Below, piece after piece: positions 36,559 to 49,321 of a DNA stretch of 64,000 nt; the first letter of the stretch is position 1, and each line of letters opens with the position of its first letter. The translations under genes and the position numbers were made by a program. The stretch is from Apostichopus japonicus. Taxonomy: Eukaryota > Echinodermata > Holothuroidea > Aspidochirotida > Stichopodidae. The notes below the pieces were generated by a model. The model was not told where the DNA came from and searched no databases. It saw only the letters and a program-made list of their open reading frames with translations. The stretch lies in NCBI RefSeq assembly GCF_037975245.1, contig NC_092583.1, positions 10,268,764 to 10,332,763 of the forward strand, read 5' to 3'.

Positions 36559-36827
36559 CAGGGGCGGAATTTGATTTGTGAAAGTGTGTGTATGGAGGGG
36601 GGGGGGAGGGTAACAAATGGATTTAAATAAGAAGCGTCACAATGGGTTAATCTTTTTTAAAAACGGTGTAATATGAAGTAAATTAGTATTGCAGAGTTGT
36701 CAGTATTGCTGTGACATAACCAATCCAATCACCGACCGAATTGGATATATACAAAAGCCAACTCAAGGTCTGGGGAAAAGAGGGGGAAGGGGGAAAGTGC
36801 TCCCCCCCGCCCGTAATCCCGTCTATG
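36559..36827. mobile_element. Degraded hAT-like MITE
   Basis: Starts CAGGGGCGGAATTT; the reverse complement of its end is CATAGACGGGATTA, a weak inverted repeat (about 10 of 14). Flanks GTGACAGC and GTGACAGA agree in 7 of 8 bases. The interior holds long G and C tracts near each end. Less certain than the other copies. Confidence 0.5.
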
Positions 36828-37476
36828 GTGACAGATTAAAAGAATGTATAGTGGAGCTGGATGTCATTAGTTTTATACTTATTCAAGCAGTCTTGATACG
36901 GCCGAACATAAGAATTTTCATTTCCGAAAGAGTACGATTAATATGAAAAAAGTCTCCTCCACACAGTGTTAATAATGGTCATAGGTGTGTTTGTTTTCTA
37001 CCAACTGTTTGGTAAGAGGACGACGAGTGAGTATAGGTGAGTGTGTGTGTTGCAGGGGGTGGCGGGGGGGGGGAGATGTCAATCACCCGGCAATCTCAAG
37101 TTCCACATGTGGTCTGTGATGATGGACATGCTTCCTTCGCGTTAACTATTTCAATGAATTGACATTAAATGTTGTTCCCATGTTTGGATTGTTTTGCTCC
37201 ATTTTATGAATCTTTTATATCCAACCATAATGTGTTTTGGTAAATTCTTTGCATACTGTATATTGAACACATACCAACGTTACGTTTGATAGACGTGCAC
37301 ACTCAAATATCAAATATCTCAAACGCCGCAGTTTCGATGGATTAAAATGTCATAAGATATTAATTTCATGTTCCTGTCATTGTTTCTATACCTGTCTCAA
37401 AAGGATTGACGCTAATTGACATAGCAGTGTACAAGCAGTTCGCATCGGCATGCAAGCACTCTCTGAAAAGGTTACC

Positions 37477-37521
37477 CTATATATATATATATATATATTT
37501 ATATATTTATATATTTTTATG

Positions 37522-37564
<43 letters not shown>

Positions 37565-37648
37565 TTATATACATATATATGTATATATATATGTATACAT
37601 ATATATGAATATAAATATATACATATATATATAAACATACATATAAAT

Positions 37649-37708
<60 letters not shown>

Positions 37709-37709
37709 C
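37477..37709. repeat. Long compound (TA)n/(TATG)n microsatellite
   Basis: About 230 bases of alternating TA with interspersed TATG and TATTTA variants. Frames on both strands read as Y/I repeats and are not genes. Confidence 0.92.
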
Positions 37710-40700
37710 CAGACACGTGGAAGCATTCCAAGTCACATACGTAGTCGATCAGAGTAGCATTGATTTAACATTAGTGACTGGAGACGGAGGAGGGTTCGCG
37801 AATTATTGACTTTTACTGGCCAGAGATAAATACAACTGGTGACCATATGTTGCAATGACTGATTGATGCTATAGGAGAAACATTGAACAATTATCTTTTC
37901 AAGTCTGCCGATCGCAAGCACCGTGTACTATTGGGTAATTGTATGATACTTAAAGCAACTGGATGGGTCCTATTTTCTTTCTTCTTTACTAAGGTATGTA
38001 TTTGTTTAACCACATTATGATTCCATTATATGATATATTCATAACAACAATGTTGTTGTTTTAACAACCCCCCCCCTCCCCCACGGTTTCCCCGTTTTAC
38101 AGTGGCATTGCAATTTAACAAAATTGGTAGCATATATTTTTCAACTTCACTGGTATCTTCTTGTGAGAAAATTGAATTACTGACTCCCTTCTCGCGCACC
38201 TCCCCCGCCATTTTTATATATTATTAATTCACAGAATGTCTGCAGGCCTGACCAGAGGGGGGGGGGGGGTTAGTGGTGGTGGCATGTTGGTGTCAGTAGG
38301 CTCCAGAGCCACGCCCATGTCAATTATGTCGACCGGGAAATGTGTGACAAAGCATATAACGTACTCCCAGTCTCGTTGAAGAAATAAAAAAATATATAAA
38401 AAAGGTATATATATATATATATATATATAGTCTATAATAAAGTCTATATATAGGCAAATGTTTCCCGCGAGATCCCCAAGCGTGAAGGACTATAGGCTAC
38501 TTATGAACAAGTAACACAATACAGATGCTATCAAATATATGTATGGAACAGCTGAGGAAATTCATACCGAAACGTCAGTATTTCTTGCTTATAGCTTTGT
38601 TCAAATATGAAACTTTATTGACCATGTGTGACTGGTAATTATAGGTTATGTATAACAATAATAATGGAAATGAAATATAAGGTAGCTGACGTCCTTTTTT
38701 CTTTTCTCCAAACATGCTGTAATGTACACCCTAAAACCTGATACCGTAACATCAGGATATAGTCACGCTTCCAAGCTATGTATAGGCCCAAACCATTTTG
38801 ACTGCGCAGAAGGTACTCATTGACAGGTTTTTAACAATTTTAATTTGTCATGTTTAATAATAACACACAAACATATTCAATTCACATACAAATTCGGCCA
38901 AATAATTTCTTAACTGGCAAGATGACGGTATATTATGTTACCCATCCATGACTTTATGTAATCATTTCAGAGATAGAAGTACACATATGCCAAGACAACC
39001 ACTCCCGCCCCTCCCTGCCCCCCTGCCCTCCTCCTCCCTGCCCCTGTCGTTAACACCTCTCATTAAAACAAAACTGGCATAAAAAAAAGGAAATCCACTA
39101 CGTAATTTTCGTCACAAGCGAGAAGCTGCATGATTGATACGGTTTGCATAGAGATCTCGCGCTGGAGTCACAAATTCTGAAAATTTGCAGTCACGAAATA
39201 ACCAAACCTATTAGCAAAATATAAAATACTTTATGACACGCTATCAATCACATTTGTAACATTTTTTTCGAAGGAGTTTTCGTAATGAAATTTGTGAATT
39301 AATGTTATAGTAGTAATAAAAATCATCCCAAAAGACAGTCGATTTTTTTCTTCAACTTTTCATATTTATTGTTCTTTTTTTGGGACCGTAACATAATCAT
39401 AAAAGTTATGAATTTGGTTTGTTGACCTTTGTCAGAGTCTGTACCACATTACAAGTGTCTCCTGTCTTTGGCTCCCGTCATGTTTTATCGTTAATATCAT
39501 TCAGTGAGAATTCATTCGCACATTCACCCGTATGTCTTTTCGTTAAAGCTGTAGTCAGGGTTTCATTAATGTTTGTAACTGCACTTGAAGTTTTGTGTAT
39601 TTGTGTGCGTGGGCATGTATGTATATATGTGTGTGTGCATGTGTGTATGTAATTGTGTGTATGTGTATTCGTGTGAGTTTGTGTGGAAGCTTGTCGCGGG
39701 TGTAGTGAGAGTTGAAGACGGACGCTAAATGATATAAACTAACACAAAATTCGTAAAAGATGTTTCGCATTTATTCAGAAACGCAGAAAAACAAGAAAAA
39801 AAGTCTCGAAATGAAAAAAATATGTATCTTACTTAAAATATATATCTCAGATAACAGTCTGTATATAATTCACATGCATCGACATCACAACCGAGCCTAT
39901 AACATCACAACATTATAACAAACATAACGTGTAACAACTACCCAGAATTTCAATCCAAATTTTATATTTACTATTCGTTTGGGTGTGTATGTGTGTGTGT
40001 TTAATGTATATAAACTAAACGCATATATAGCAATCAATAAACCCTCACATTGGACGTTATTCAAAGCAAGAAATGAACTCCAAATTCCTTCTCCATTTTT
40101 AATTGCTTGCAGTTGTAAGTTGTAACAGTTAATTAGGCCTATCGTCCCTTCTGAAAGTGATTGTTATCACAAGGAATAATTTATCTGGTATCGCATCGCC
40201 AAAAAGTGCTATGCAAAAATGGGCAAATTGCTATACAAGTGTAAAGATGTACATAACAGTGTTTTGTTTTTGTGTACACAGGTAACTTAGTATTTTGCAA
40301 AGGAACTTTCAGAGCCTTCAAAACTGCTACACAACATTTGAGCACTAAAATATTCCCTCTTGTCCGGCCGGACGATATTTACGAACAAAATCAGTTGAAA
40401 TGAATAATGTATTGTTTCATATTATGTATGTAGGTCGCCGTTGCCATGTAGACCTACCGTACCTCTTGGCGGGATTGCTGAAGTGGAAATGAAAGTCTAT
40501 AAACTGTTGCTTTAAGAATGATATTCAACCCTCTTACTCTCAAAACGAGGCTAAAACTGCATTAAAGGAAGTAAAGATGACATTTTCAGACAAGGTGACG
40601 TCAATGTGAAATTGATCTGTTTTTGATAGCTCATTACTACGCTAGTTAATGAGCCTATGCATAGGATGATAACTTCTATGTCGCTAAGGGAAAAAAAGAA

Positions 40701-41160
40701 AAGAAAAGAATGAGCGAAAATAGGAACAACAAAACTCTTGATGTTGATTACCCCAGTAAGTTTGTAATTCATAATTTCGACATATCACATTTATAACCTA
40801 GTCATAATGTTCGTTGGCAACGCATAATAAATGACGAAACAGTTCTATACGAACTTCTAAAACTAACTACACATCATATATATTTTGTTATATGTTGAAG
40901 TATATATATATATTCCCACATGTTTTTCTACGTGCTGTGGTATATACATTTGTACACTGGAACTTTGGAGTTTTGTTGAAATGTTACGGTTATTTCCATG
41001 TGAAACATTTTGATTGATAATACTGTTATTGTATGATGTGTTGTTTAGCAGTTTAGTGAGTACATGGTCAGATGGTAGGTCAATTAAACGAAACAGCATT
41101 ATTGATCCACAAGTAATGGATACCAAAGAGCGACAGAAAGTTTTTAAACATACATTCAGT

Positions 41161-41270
41161 CGGTGGGGTTTTGGTGGGTCGGTGGGGTTTGAGTGGGTCG
41201 GTGGGGAGTTGGGTCGGTCGGTGGGGGGGGGGGGGGTTGTGTGGTTCAGTGGGGGTTGGTGGGGTGAGTA
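41161..41270. repeat. G-rich GGTGGG tandem repeat
   Basis: Degenerate units of the GGTGGGTCGGTGGGGTTT type in tandem, followed by a run of 15 G. Strong strand asymmetry and quadruplex potential. Confidence 0.75.
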
Positions 41271-44200
41271 TGTCATCCCTGATGATGTGACCTGATGCCA
41301 ATGCAACGATGCGACTGTTAGCTTAAATGCACACGAGGCGTCAACTGGAAAAGGACCGGTTAGGGAACAGAGAAAAAAACACCCACTGAATGCAAGAGTT
41401 TGTCACACACACACAGAGGGGGAGAAAAGGGAAAAATAAACAACGAAGGACGAAAAAAAATGAAGATTTTTCGTATTTTACAAGTATCAACTTCGGCACT
41501 GTAGGAGGAGGAGTAGGGGTAAACAAGGGGTAGGAGGCGTACAAGGGGTATACAAGGGGAGTTGGAAGAGGCGGACAAGGTGTAGAAGGCGCAGCGAGTC
41601 CCATAGGGGCAGGTATGGATACCAGACTCCGGCTTCAGTAAGTGCGTAGTGGAAAAGTAGGATTTGGTATGTTCCTATAGTATACATTTGATTTCGACAT
41701 TGGGATGAGTTGTTAGTAATTTGCACGTATATTTGATGACTCGTTCTCTATCAGTTCGATATCTATAGTGTTAGCCTATAACCGATGCTCTATCATGTAT
41801 ACTATGTTGTTGTTTACTCTATATACATGCATGCTAGTGAATGAGTCATGGCTGCTGAGATCCGTCTCCGTCGGAGTCAGTACCAATCATTCAAATGTGT
41901 TAAAAATCAATTCTTTCGATGATAACACAATTATTTTTCACAGACATAACCGGCAGCTATAATTCTGCAAATTAAGAGAAATGATTTTTGTCGTGGGGAA
42001 AGGGGGGAAAATTGTCGTGAAAGAACTCCAATTCGTGGTTCTTTCAGCTTTTGTTTATATTCCACTTTATGCTTATATGTGACGGTGCAGACACCAGCTG
42101 GAGACTTTAAGTGTTCGAATTGTTTACCAGCAAACCCTGCTAGCATAATGAAAGTAGTTAAATGTGTGCATGTATAACCACGATAGATCGATAATAATTG
42201 CATCTATCAAATACTCTGTAGGAAATTTGCTAAGTAATAGCTCCGGGCTAAGAAAGCAACGTGCATCACGTACACGATCATAGAAACGAAAAAAAATACA
42301 GAGACGCGATTGCATCATCGAGGCTGCAACACAAATCGACGATACTGAGGATTGTAGTCTATTATACGACAGCTTAATCAACCGGATTGACTGAGGGTGG
42401 GGTGGGGTACTGGGGGGGGGCAGTAAAAAAATGTGGCACACTAGTCAGAAATTTGTATTTTTTATCACATGCAACGTTTAGTTCCCCGTCCTTAGCAACT
42501 GGTGGTGCTATATACATAGCATAGGCTTATGTAACTTTATACCGTTTAGAGGCATACCAGACGTCAAACGGCTTTAACATAAGTAATAATCTTTAACTTG
42601 TTGACAGGTAAGCGAATCCAATTGCAGATACCTATAGGGGGAAAAGAAAGCATAGGCCGGGTGTGCAAGAAATTGAAGAATAAATAGAGTAATTGACTTA
42701 TTGCGAAATTCCTATTGCTACCGTGTGGTGTGGACTTTCCATGATACCATTACTTATAGCCATTCACGAGTCAAACTGCGCATGTGTACATTGAACAGTT
42801 CTAGGTCAGGTCAAGTGAAGTGATACAAACACAAACTCTGCCATAGTTGTGCATAAATAGCAATGCCTGCCGAGGATTATAACGAAGGTGATTTCTTTTA
42901 CAGTTTCGGCCCCTCCCCCTCTCTGTATGTTTTGTTTAGCTATGTTATACGATTCCATTTCTTACTGGATAATAGTGCCATTTAATGACTCTATAACCTG
43001 GATTTCTATTTTTCCATCAAATAAGCGAGATTTAGTTCAGAGAATAACTGATCGACTCCAATTAGCTGCAGATAAACCAGGATTCTCGCTTCAAGTTAGT
43101 TCGATAAACCAACTTGATTGGCTGATAAACCTGGATCATATATCTCCACGTCTATACCAGTCGACAACTTCGTTGTATCGAAGTAACTTCGTACCGTATA
43201 TCGGGCCGGCGAGATTGAAGATTTATCGAATTATTGCACATTTGGCTTCCCATACTGCCACATGATAGCGGACTGTTCTTGTTATTTCACCCCGTTCGAG
43301 TTTGTCTTGATCATGCGCACTAGGAATCATGAAACTGGTCATTATCGTGACGTTTGTAACCGTCTTCAAACTCATAAGTTTGTAAAACATATTAAGATGT
43401 CATATCCGGCGACTCCAATTGTTGTCCCAATTTTCGAGATTTTGTCTGTTTATGGCAACAGAATGAGGGGTGTGACATTTCATTCAGCAGCCCGAAATAA
43501 CTGTCACTTTCTTGTGACGTTGCTATGGTAACCCTTTTAGAGCTGTTCTCAAGGGTATCCCTCCCTCCGTCATGATGATATGCCTACCTTGCTGTGTCGG
43601 ACAGGTACAAAAGAATGGAAGAAACCTATTGGGACGAATATCAAATATGAACATTTATTAAGTAGCATAGTTGTGGTGTCATGTCATCGGAAGATGATCA
43701 ATGATAATGGCAGACAACATTCATCGAAAGAGACGACGAAGTATAGTCATATCCATAAACATCCTTACGAGACGGTACAAACTTTGGATAGCAGTGCGTA
43801 CTGTCAAGTTATTACCAACTGCGTAGTCATATAGAGTAACTGTACTATCAATAGTATAATTCCTATACGGACGCGTGTGTCAGGGGTGTGGGGGAGGGGG
43901 ATTCAGGGATGGTGTCTTATTGGGCTGTTGAACAATAGGAACGTCCATGTAACTTGATATAATGTTGGCGGCGAGGGAACAGTAACACCATGACTATGGA
44001 TTTTATATCACAGGTGCGTACAGTGCTGCCGGTGCGGATCGCATGCTCTCCACGAGCAAAGTTCCTGCGGCCCCCGAGAGCCGCCCCCCCAACCCACCGA
44101 CAAAAACTCTTTTAATGCGGCTCGCAGAACTTTTGGGATGTGAAACATGAAATCTTCAAACTTTGGGGAGGTTGCATAGAGGCCTAGAGCCTTAGTGATA

Positions 44201-46459
44201 GGATATTGCAACATAACAGTTGAACAATGGGCCTATCAAATGATCTGAACCTTTTTATTTGACCCATGATATAATGTATAGGGTTTCCATTTCACATTAT
44301 TTAAAGTGTTGTGGCCCTCGGTTTTCGTGTGGCCTGCAAGATCCATTTATAGTACCCCGTAGTATCTGCCCCGTACTATGATACATCGCACACATATAAT
44401 ACCTGAGCAGTTCTTAATATAGGAACGGGGAATCTAGTGACTAACGTTCTGAACATGGAAAATACTACGGTAACACACCGTCCATACTGTTACAAGATAC
44501 ACACCGCTAGATTTTTGTCACTCTATATCAGCAGCAAACTACATATCGTGTTTGCTGACAAGGCGGCGCCATATTTCCTCTAGGTGCATTATGGGTATAC
44601 ACGGTATAACAAAGCATATCCATCTTTACAGATATTGAAAACAATAACATTATAAGTACCATCAAGTACATGTACTTAGGAATGTGCTCTTTGCTGTCTC
44701 ATTTTTGTAACTTTGATTGATTTATTATCGATGGTAATATTTTAATACGGTGTCTGTTTTCGCATTGTAACACTGTATAGTATACCCGATACGAAATATA
44801 TAGCGCAATTTATGTTTGCAGTCGTGAACTGACTGACATAACGCGGTCATAGAGCATGCGCAGATCAGCCTACGTCGGCGTCATCAGTTATACAAACTGT
44901 CAAATGTTGCTTCAGATAAAAACTTAGAAAGGAGGCCACAATCGAGTATTACTACGGCATGTATCTGAGATAAAAAAAAAAACACTTTTAGAGATTAATG
45001 AGGAATTGGAGGCTATGTTGTCATCATAATCATCATCATTCAGTCCCCGGTGTTAATCCAGCATATATCATCTAAAACACGTCCGTCTGTAAACTACATA
45101 GAATTAGGCCTATATTATAATTCCATGCATGGTCTGTATATAGTAACAATTCAAGTCTGCAGCATGCATGGGGAGACGTATTCCCTGCAATCTATCACGT
45201 TACGGGTAATAAATATGTCAAACAAACGATCTACGTACAAAAGATTCATCATTTGGCGAAAACCAAAGGGTTGGCAAGAAAATACAGTCGATGTTTGCAT
45301 GATCGGTGCTTACTTCAGAAGACACAGTCATTATAACGCCTTCATAATAGGCTATCTCCTCCACGAGATGAATGTAAAATACAACAAAGGATAAACATCT
45401 TCAATATATATAACCAAATATATACACTTATATATACACTCATAGCGGTATACTCTTCTCGGAGAGCGGTGGGGGGGGGGTGAGGGGTTCACCCTCCTTT
45501 CAAGCCCACACACAAAGAACACAATTAGTTATTAGCACAAACTGTATGTTACCGAACTACAATCTAAAGTATACGTTAAATAGGCCTATGCCTCAGAATG
45601 CACCATTTATCGTCTATTTTTTTTAGAGAGAAAGGGGAACCTACTCCCCCCCCCCCCGCTGGCCCCTCTGACCTCTTCGATGACCGCAGGTTAACACCCC
45701 TCCTTATTAAGATCCCTCATCCGGCCTGGTTTTTTAAAGTGAAAGGAGTAGGCTATATATAGGCTATATTATTTTACATAATACATCATAATGGAATGTA
45801 CAACTGCATGCAGCGTAATATACCGAAGAGAATGTTCCTGAGGTAATTGTTCAAACTAGTGACTGATGCAGTAGACCAAACTAGGAGTTCTAGTATATAG
45901 ATGTTTCCACTCAGTAATTAATTTCTGATACTTTTGTTGCTCAGACAAGTACATATATATACGTCATATTCTTAAAACCAATATTGACAGGATGTATAGC
46001 CTACTAACCGCATTTGAGGTCAACAATTGATTTCTATTCTTTTCTTTCAAAACAAAATATTTGGTAATGACGAAAATGAGTTAATTAAAAAACACTCATT
46101 AAACAAACAACCTGACAAAGAAGTGTAACATTGAATTAATTCGATCAATTAATCGCGCAAGACTTAAGCTATGTGTATCTCGTTACCATATGGAACATTT
46201 TTTTCATCCTGTATTGGGAAATAAATTATTTCAGGTATATATACAAATAAGTCAAATATCGCATGCAGGTTTCAACTTTTGTCGATATGTGTTAATAAAT
46301 TAAAACGACGGACAAGCATAATTATGTGCCACTGGTCACTACCCGATCCTTAGTAACTCACCAACACCCCCAAATATTAGCCATTCACACCTCTACCTAA
46401 CCCCCCCCCCCATCCCAAATCTGACTCCCCCGTCAAACATTCAACTTTGCTAAAATAAG

Positions 46460-46810
46460 TCAAAATTTTTCAGTAAATTGGTTATAGATAACAAGATAAT
46501 TTCTTATCAAAAATCAGAAAAATGTTTAATTGACAACTTATCATATCTCGTCAATTCAACATTTTCTGCAAAATGTTCAATTTTTCATTTCATTCTATCT
46601 GAGCAATTCAACATTTTCCTGCAAAATGTTCAATTGGTCATATGGAATGAAGAGAACGGTTGAATGACGTGATCTGATAAATTGTCAATTAAACATTTTG
46701 CAGAAAAATGTTCAATTGCTCAGTTAAAGCAACTGAGCAATCCAACATTTTTCTGATTTTTGATAAGATATTATCTTGTTATCTATAACCAATTTACTGG
46801 AAAATGTTGA
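46460..46810. mobile_element. 351-bp palindromic multi-hairpin element
   Basis: The outer arms (about 46460-46528 and 46742-46810) are near-perfect inverted repeats of about 68 bp containing GGTTATAGATAACAAGATAA. Inside, a smaller palindrome of the form CAATT-AACATTTT-TGCA-AAAATGTT-CAATT recurs at about 46550-46580, 46602-46636 and 46684-46718. This is MITE-like, but no clear target duplication or coding content was found. Confidence 0.8.
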
Positions 46811-48895
46811 TTTTTTTTATGTTGATGGCACTTTTAAGCTTCCGTATCCAACAGAACGTGTAACATCCTCTGTTCTGTAGCGCGTCATCACACATTTTCA
46901 TGCTTATGTTCGACTGAAAATTGTTTAGGTCTCTTTGATGTCACAACATACCACACTGTCTAAGGCCAAATATGGGTGTAAAACTAGAGAATATATAATT
47001 TTGTGTATGTAGCATTTAATTAAGACGTATTTTAATGGATACGGATTGTGCTTCGATGGTTACTAATTATACGGCTATATGATTGAAAGTTAATCAGTCA
47101 AAACGATTTTTACCAATCTAATTACTTGCGCATCTCACTCATTCACTCCTCTGCCCCCCCCATTCCACCCCTCTCCCACCACGACCGCGCCCGTCCATCG
47201 GGTCAGAAAGCACCCATGCATGTTCCCACTACACTTTAATAAACTTTCAGTAACAACTTTTTCTCTGTACATCAACTACTGTTTACTGGAGTTTAATCTA
47301 ATATCGTGTCGATCAGACACACACACAAACAGTTATCCACTGTGTGATGCCACACACACACACGCCCATCTCCTTTGGATGTACATGCACCATTATGCCG
47401 TTAACAGCTGAGCAAGTAAATCGGCTGTCGCACATTAAGCATAATTTGAATTGCAAACTCGGTTGTTTACGATACTGGGGATCCTTGCGGTCGACTATAG
47501 TTTCTTCAAAATAAGAACTAGCCTCACTGACTATAATGATCGCTCGGCCGAAATGTCCTCCCGGGGGCTGTTTTGCAATCTTCGTTTTTTCGGGAGAAAA
47601 GAGCGTTTTATAGGATTAGTAACTAGACCAGAAAATTGCGCAACCAATTCAAAATGGCGACATTTTACGTATTGAAATAATTGGTTGATGAGCGGTCTAT
47701 ACTCTCCGGGCGTAAAGAACTCTTAAGATTGTTCTTTGAAAAGGAATGATTCCATTTGAGCTATAAGTGATGGCATAGTCGATTTATAAGGATCGTAAAA
47801 AGGAAATCGACATTTGCAAGTTTTAGTATTAAAGGTTGACGTCAAGAAACTACTTTACTGCTGCATTGCAATAAACAATAGAAAACTATTCTCGTTAAAA
47901 TTTATTTACAACAAATCGGGGCTTGAATTAGAAACATTTTTTTAATGTTAATTTATAAATCTCTTTTGTTAGTTTTGTGCGAATCCTTGCTAAGATATGA
48001 AGAAGTTATCCACCTACATTGATAAGGACTAAACTTCCTGAACGAACTGGACGTTATAATACCAAATATTGCATCACTCAATAATTGGAGAAAGAGTAAC
48101 AAATGACAACACGTAGTATAATGAAAGTAACGCAGGTTGTATATAGTGAGTCTGTAGGGTGAACTGGAAAACACCTGCACTTAATGTAATACTTTAACGA
48201 TGACGTCATCATGTTCGGAAAGGATATCAATTAAGGAAATTCAGGTAGAAGGTACCGTTGACTGAAACTTTAGAAAACTGTTGTGCCACGGACCGACATT
48301 GATATTTCTGGCTAAAACGTACGTTACACGAAAGTCAAAACCAATATCATATTCACACGCAGTGCCCTAAGGTACCATTATACCCCTTATTTCAGTTTTG
48401 CAGAAACAACCGAAAACTCGAGAGATGGCATGTGTTGCCTAGGAAGGTCCACGGAGGCCCTTTGACCTTGACCAACAAGTGACCTTGTGGGCCCTTAGGA
48501 ACTTCCGCATCTGCCTATAGATAAACCGGACATTAGTTATATCCACGAAACAGCGAGGGTATAATTATCCCAAAATAATATATATATTTGGCACTAGTGT
48601 GAAGGCACGGACATGGCACTCTCATGCTATACTCTCTGCTGAGGTCAGGATTTCGTTTAAATTCGTATTTTCTTTCTTTCGGTACTTGTCACACCAGTTT
48701 CGATCTAGTTACGCCACTGGATATTACATGGTGTAGGTCTAGGAAAAGTCAAAACCTAGATATATACGCGTGCGTACAAGGTTTGCCATGTTATCTACAG
48801 AAGACGCACACGGTTGATTCGGCTTTCCTGTAGATGTAGGCTATATATACGTACACATACATTGTACAAACACGCATGGGGGTGTGTAGGTCAGC
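46811..48895. other. Intergenic, no gene recognised
   Basis: Around 47641-47685 a CCAATT, an AAAATGGCG (YY1-like) and an AATTGG motif cluster, which could mark a promoter, but no exon follows convincingly. 48696-48719 ends in CTAGTTACGCCACTG, a solo hAT-type terminus. (CA)n tracts occur at about 47318-47362. Confidence 0.4.
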
Positions 48896-49321
48896 TTACA
48901 CGAGGTCAGCGAGTTGTTTACCATGTAAGAAGTTATGGATCAGAATAACTCGATAATTCACCAAAACATGAAAATAAAATAAAAATCGATTGATTATATT
49001 CCGCAAAATAGAATCTGTAGATATATAATTCTGGAAAAATATTTTGATCAGTTTTGCAAGTTCGTTAACTAAATCTGCTTCTTGACGAGCAGTAGGACGA
49101 AAGAATCCCCTTGTGGGGCCTCCCAAAGAGCTAATAAGCCTAACATTTCTCTTAGATGACCCGTTAACAGATAGTTCAAAACGTGCCAATTTTTGTCGAT
49201 GAAGGCTTTGAAAATCGATTTGCCCTCTCGTCAGCTGATTAAAAGAGTTCAAGACTTGGAGTAAAATCAATCGCAGGTGACCTAGAGTAAACAAAAATGG
49301 AAAACTAAAATGGAAATTCAA
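48896..49321 (-). other. Unrecognised open frame (141 codons), possible exon
   Basis: Minus-strand frame with a protein-like central segment (for example NGSSKRNVRLISSLGGPTRG, then RPTARQEADLVNELAKLI). A good acceptor (TTTGTTTACTCTAG) lies near 49283 in frame, so the real segment may begin there. No family is recognised and no partner exon was found. In AT-rich DNA a frame of this size can arise by chance, though it is among the longest here. Confidence 0.25.

Larger units (their letters stand above)
36828..46459. other. Intergenic: microsatellites and repeats, no supported gene
   Basis: Contains a 230-bp TA/TATG array (37477-37709), a TA tract at 38405-38428, a TG/TATG tract at 39600-39665, and G-rich GGTGGG repeats at 41161-41270. 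The 38560-38590 segment reads CTGAGGAAAT...CCGAAACGTC, the style of retroelement 3' tails. Frames at 42888-43265 and 45050-45394 (125 and 114 codons) show no recognised motif. 44023-44350 has GCGGCC/GCGGCTCGCAG words suggestive of an old DNA transposon, not resolved. Confidence 0.45.

Noticed and set aside
42888-43834. Series of overlapping plus-strand frames
   Set aside because: No family resemblance, no consistent splice phases, composition like surrounding non-coding DNA.
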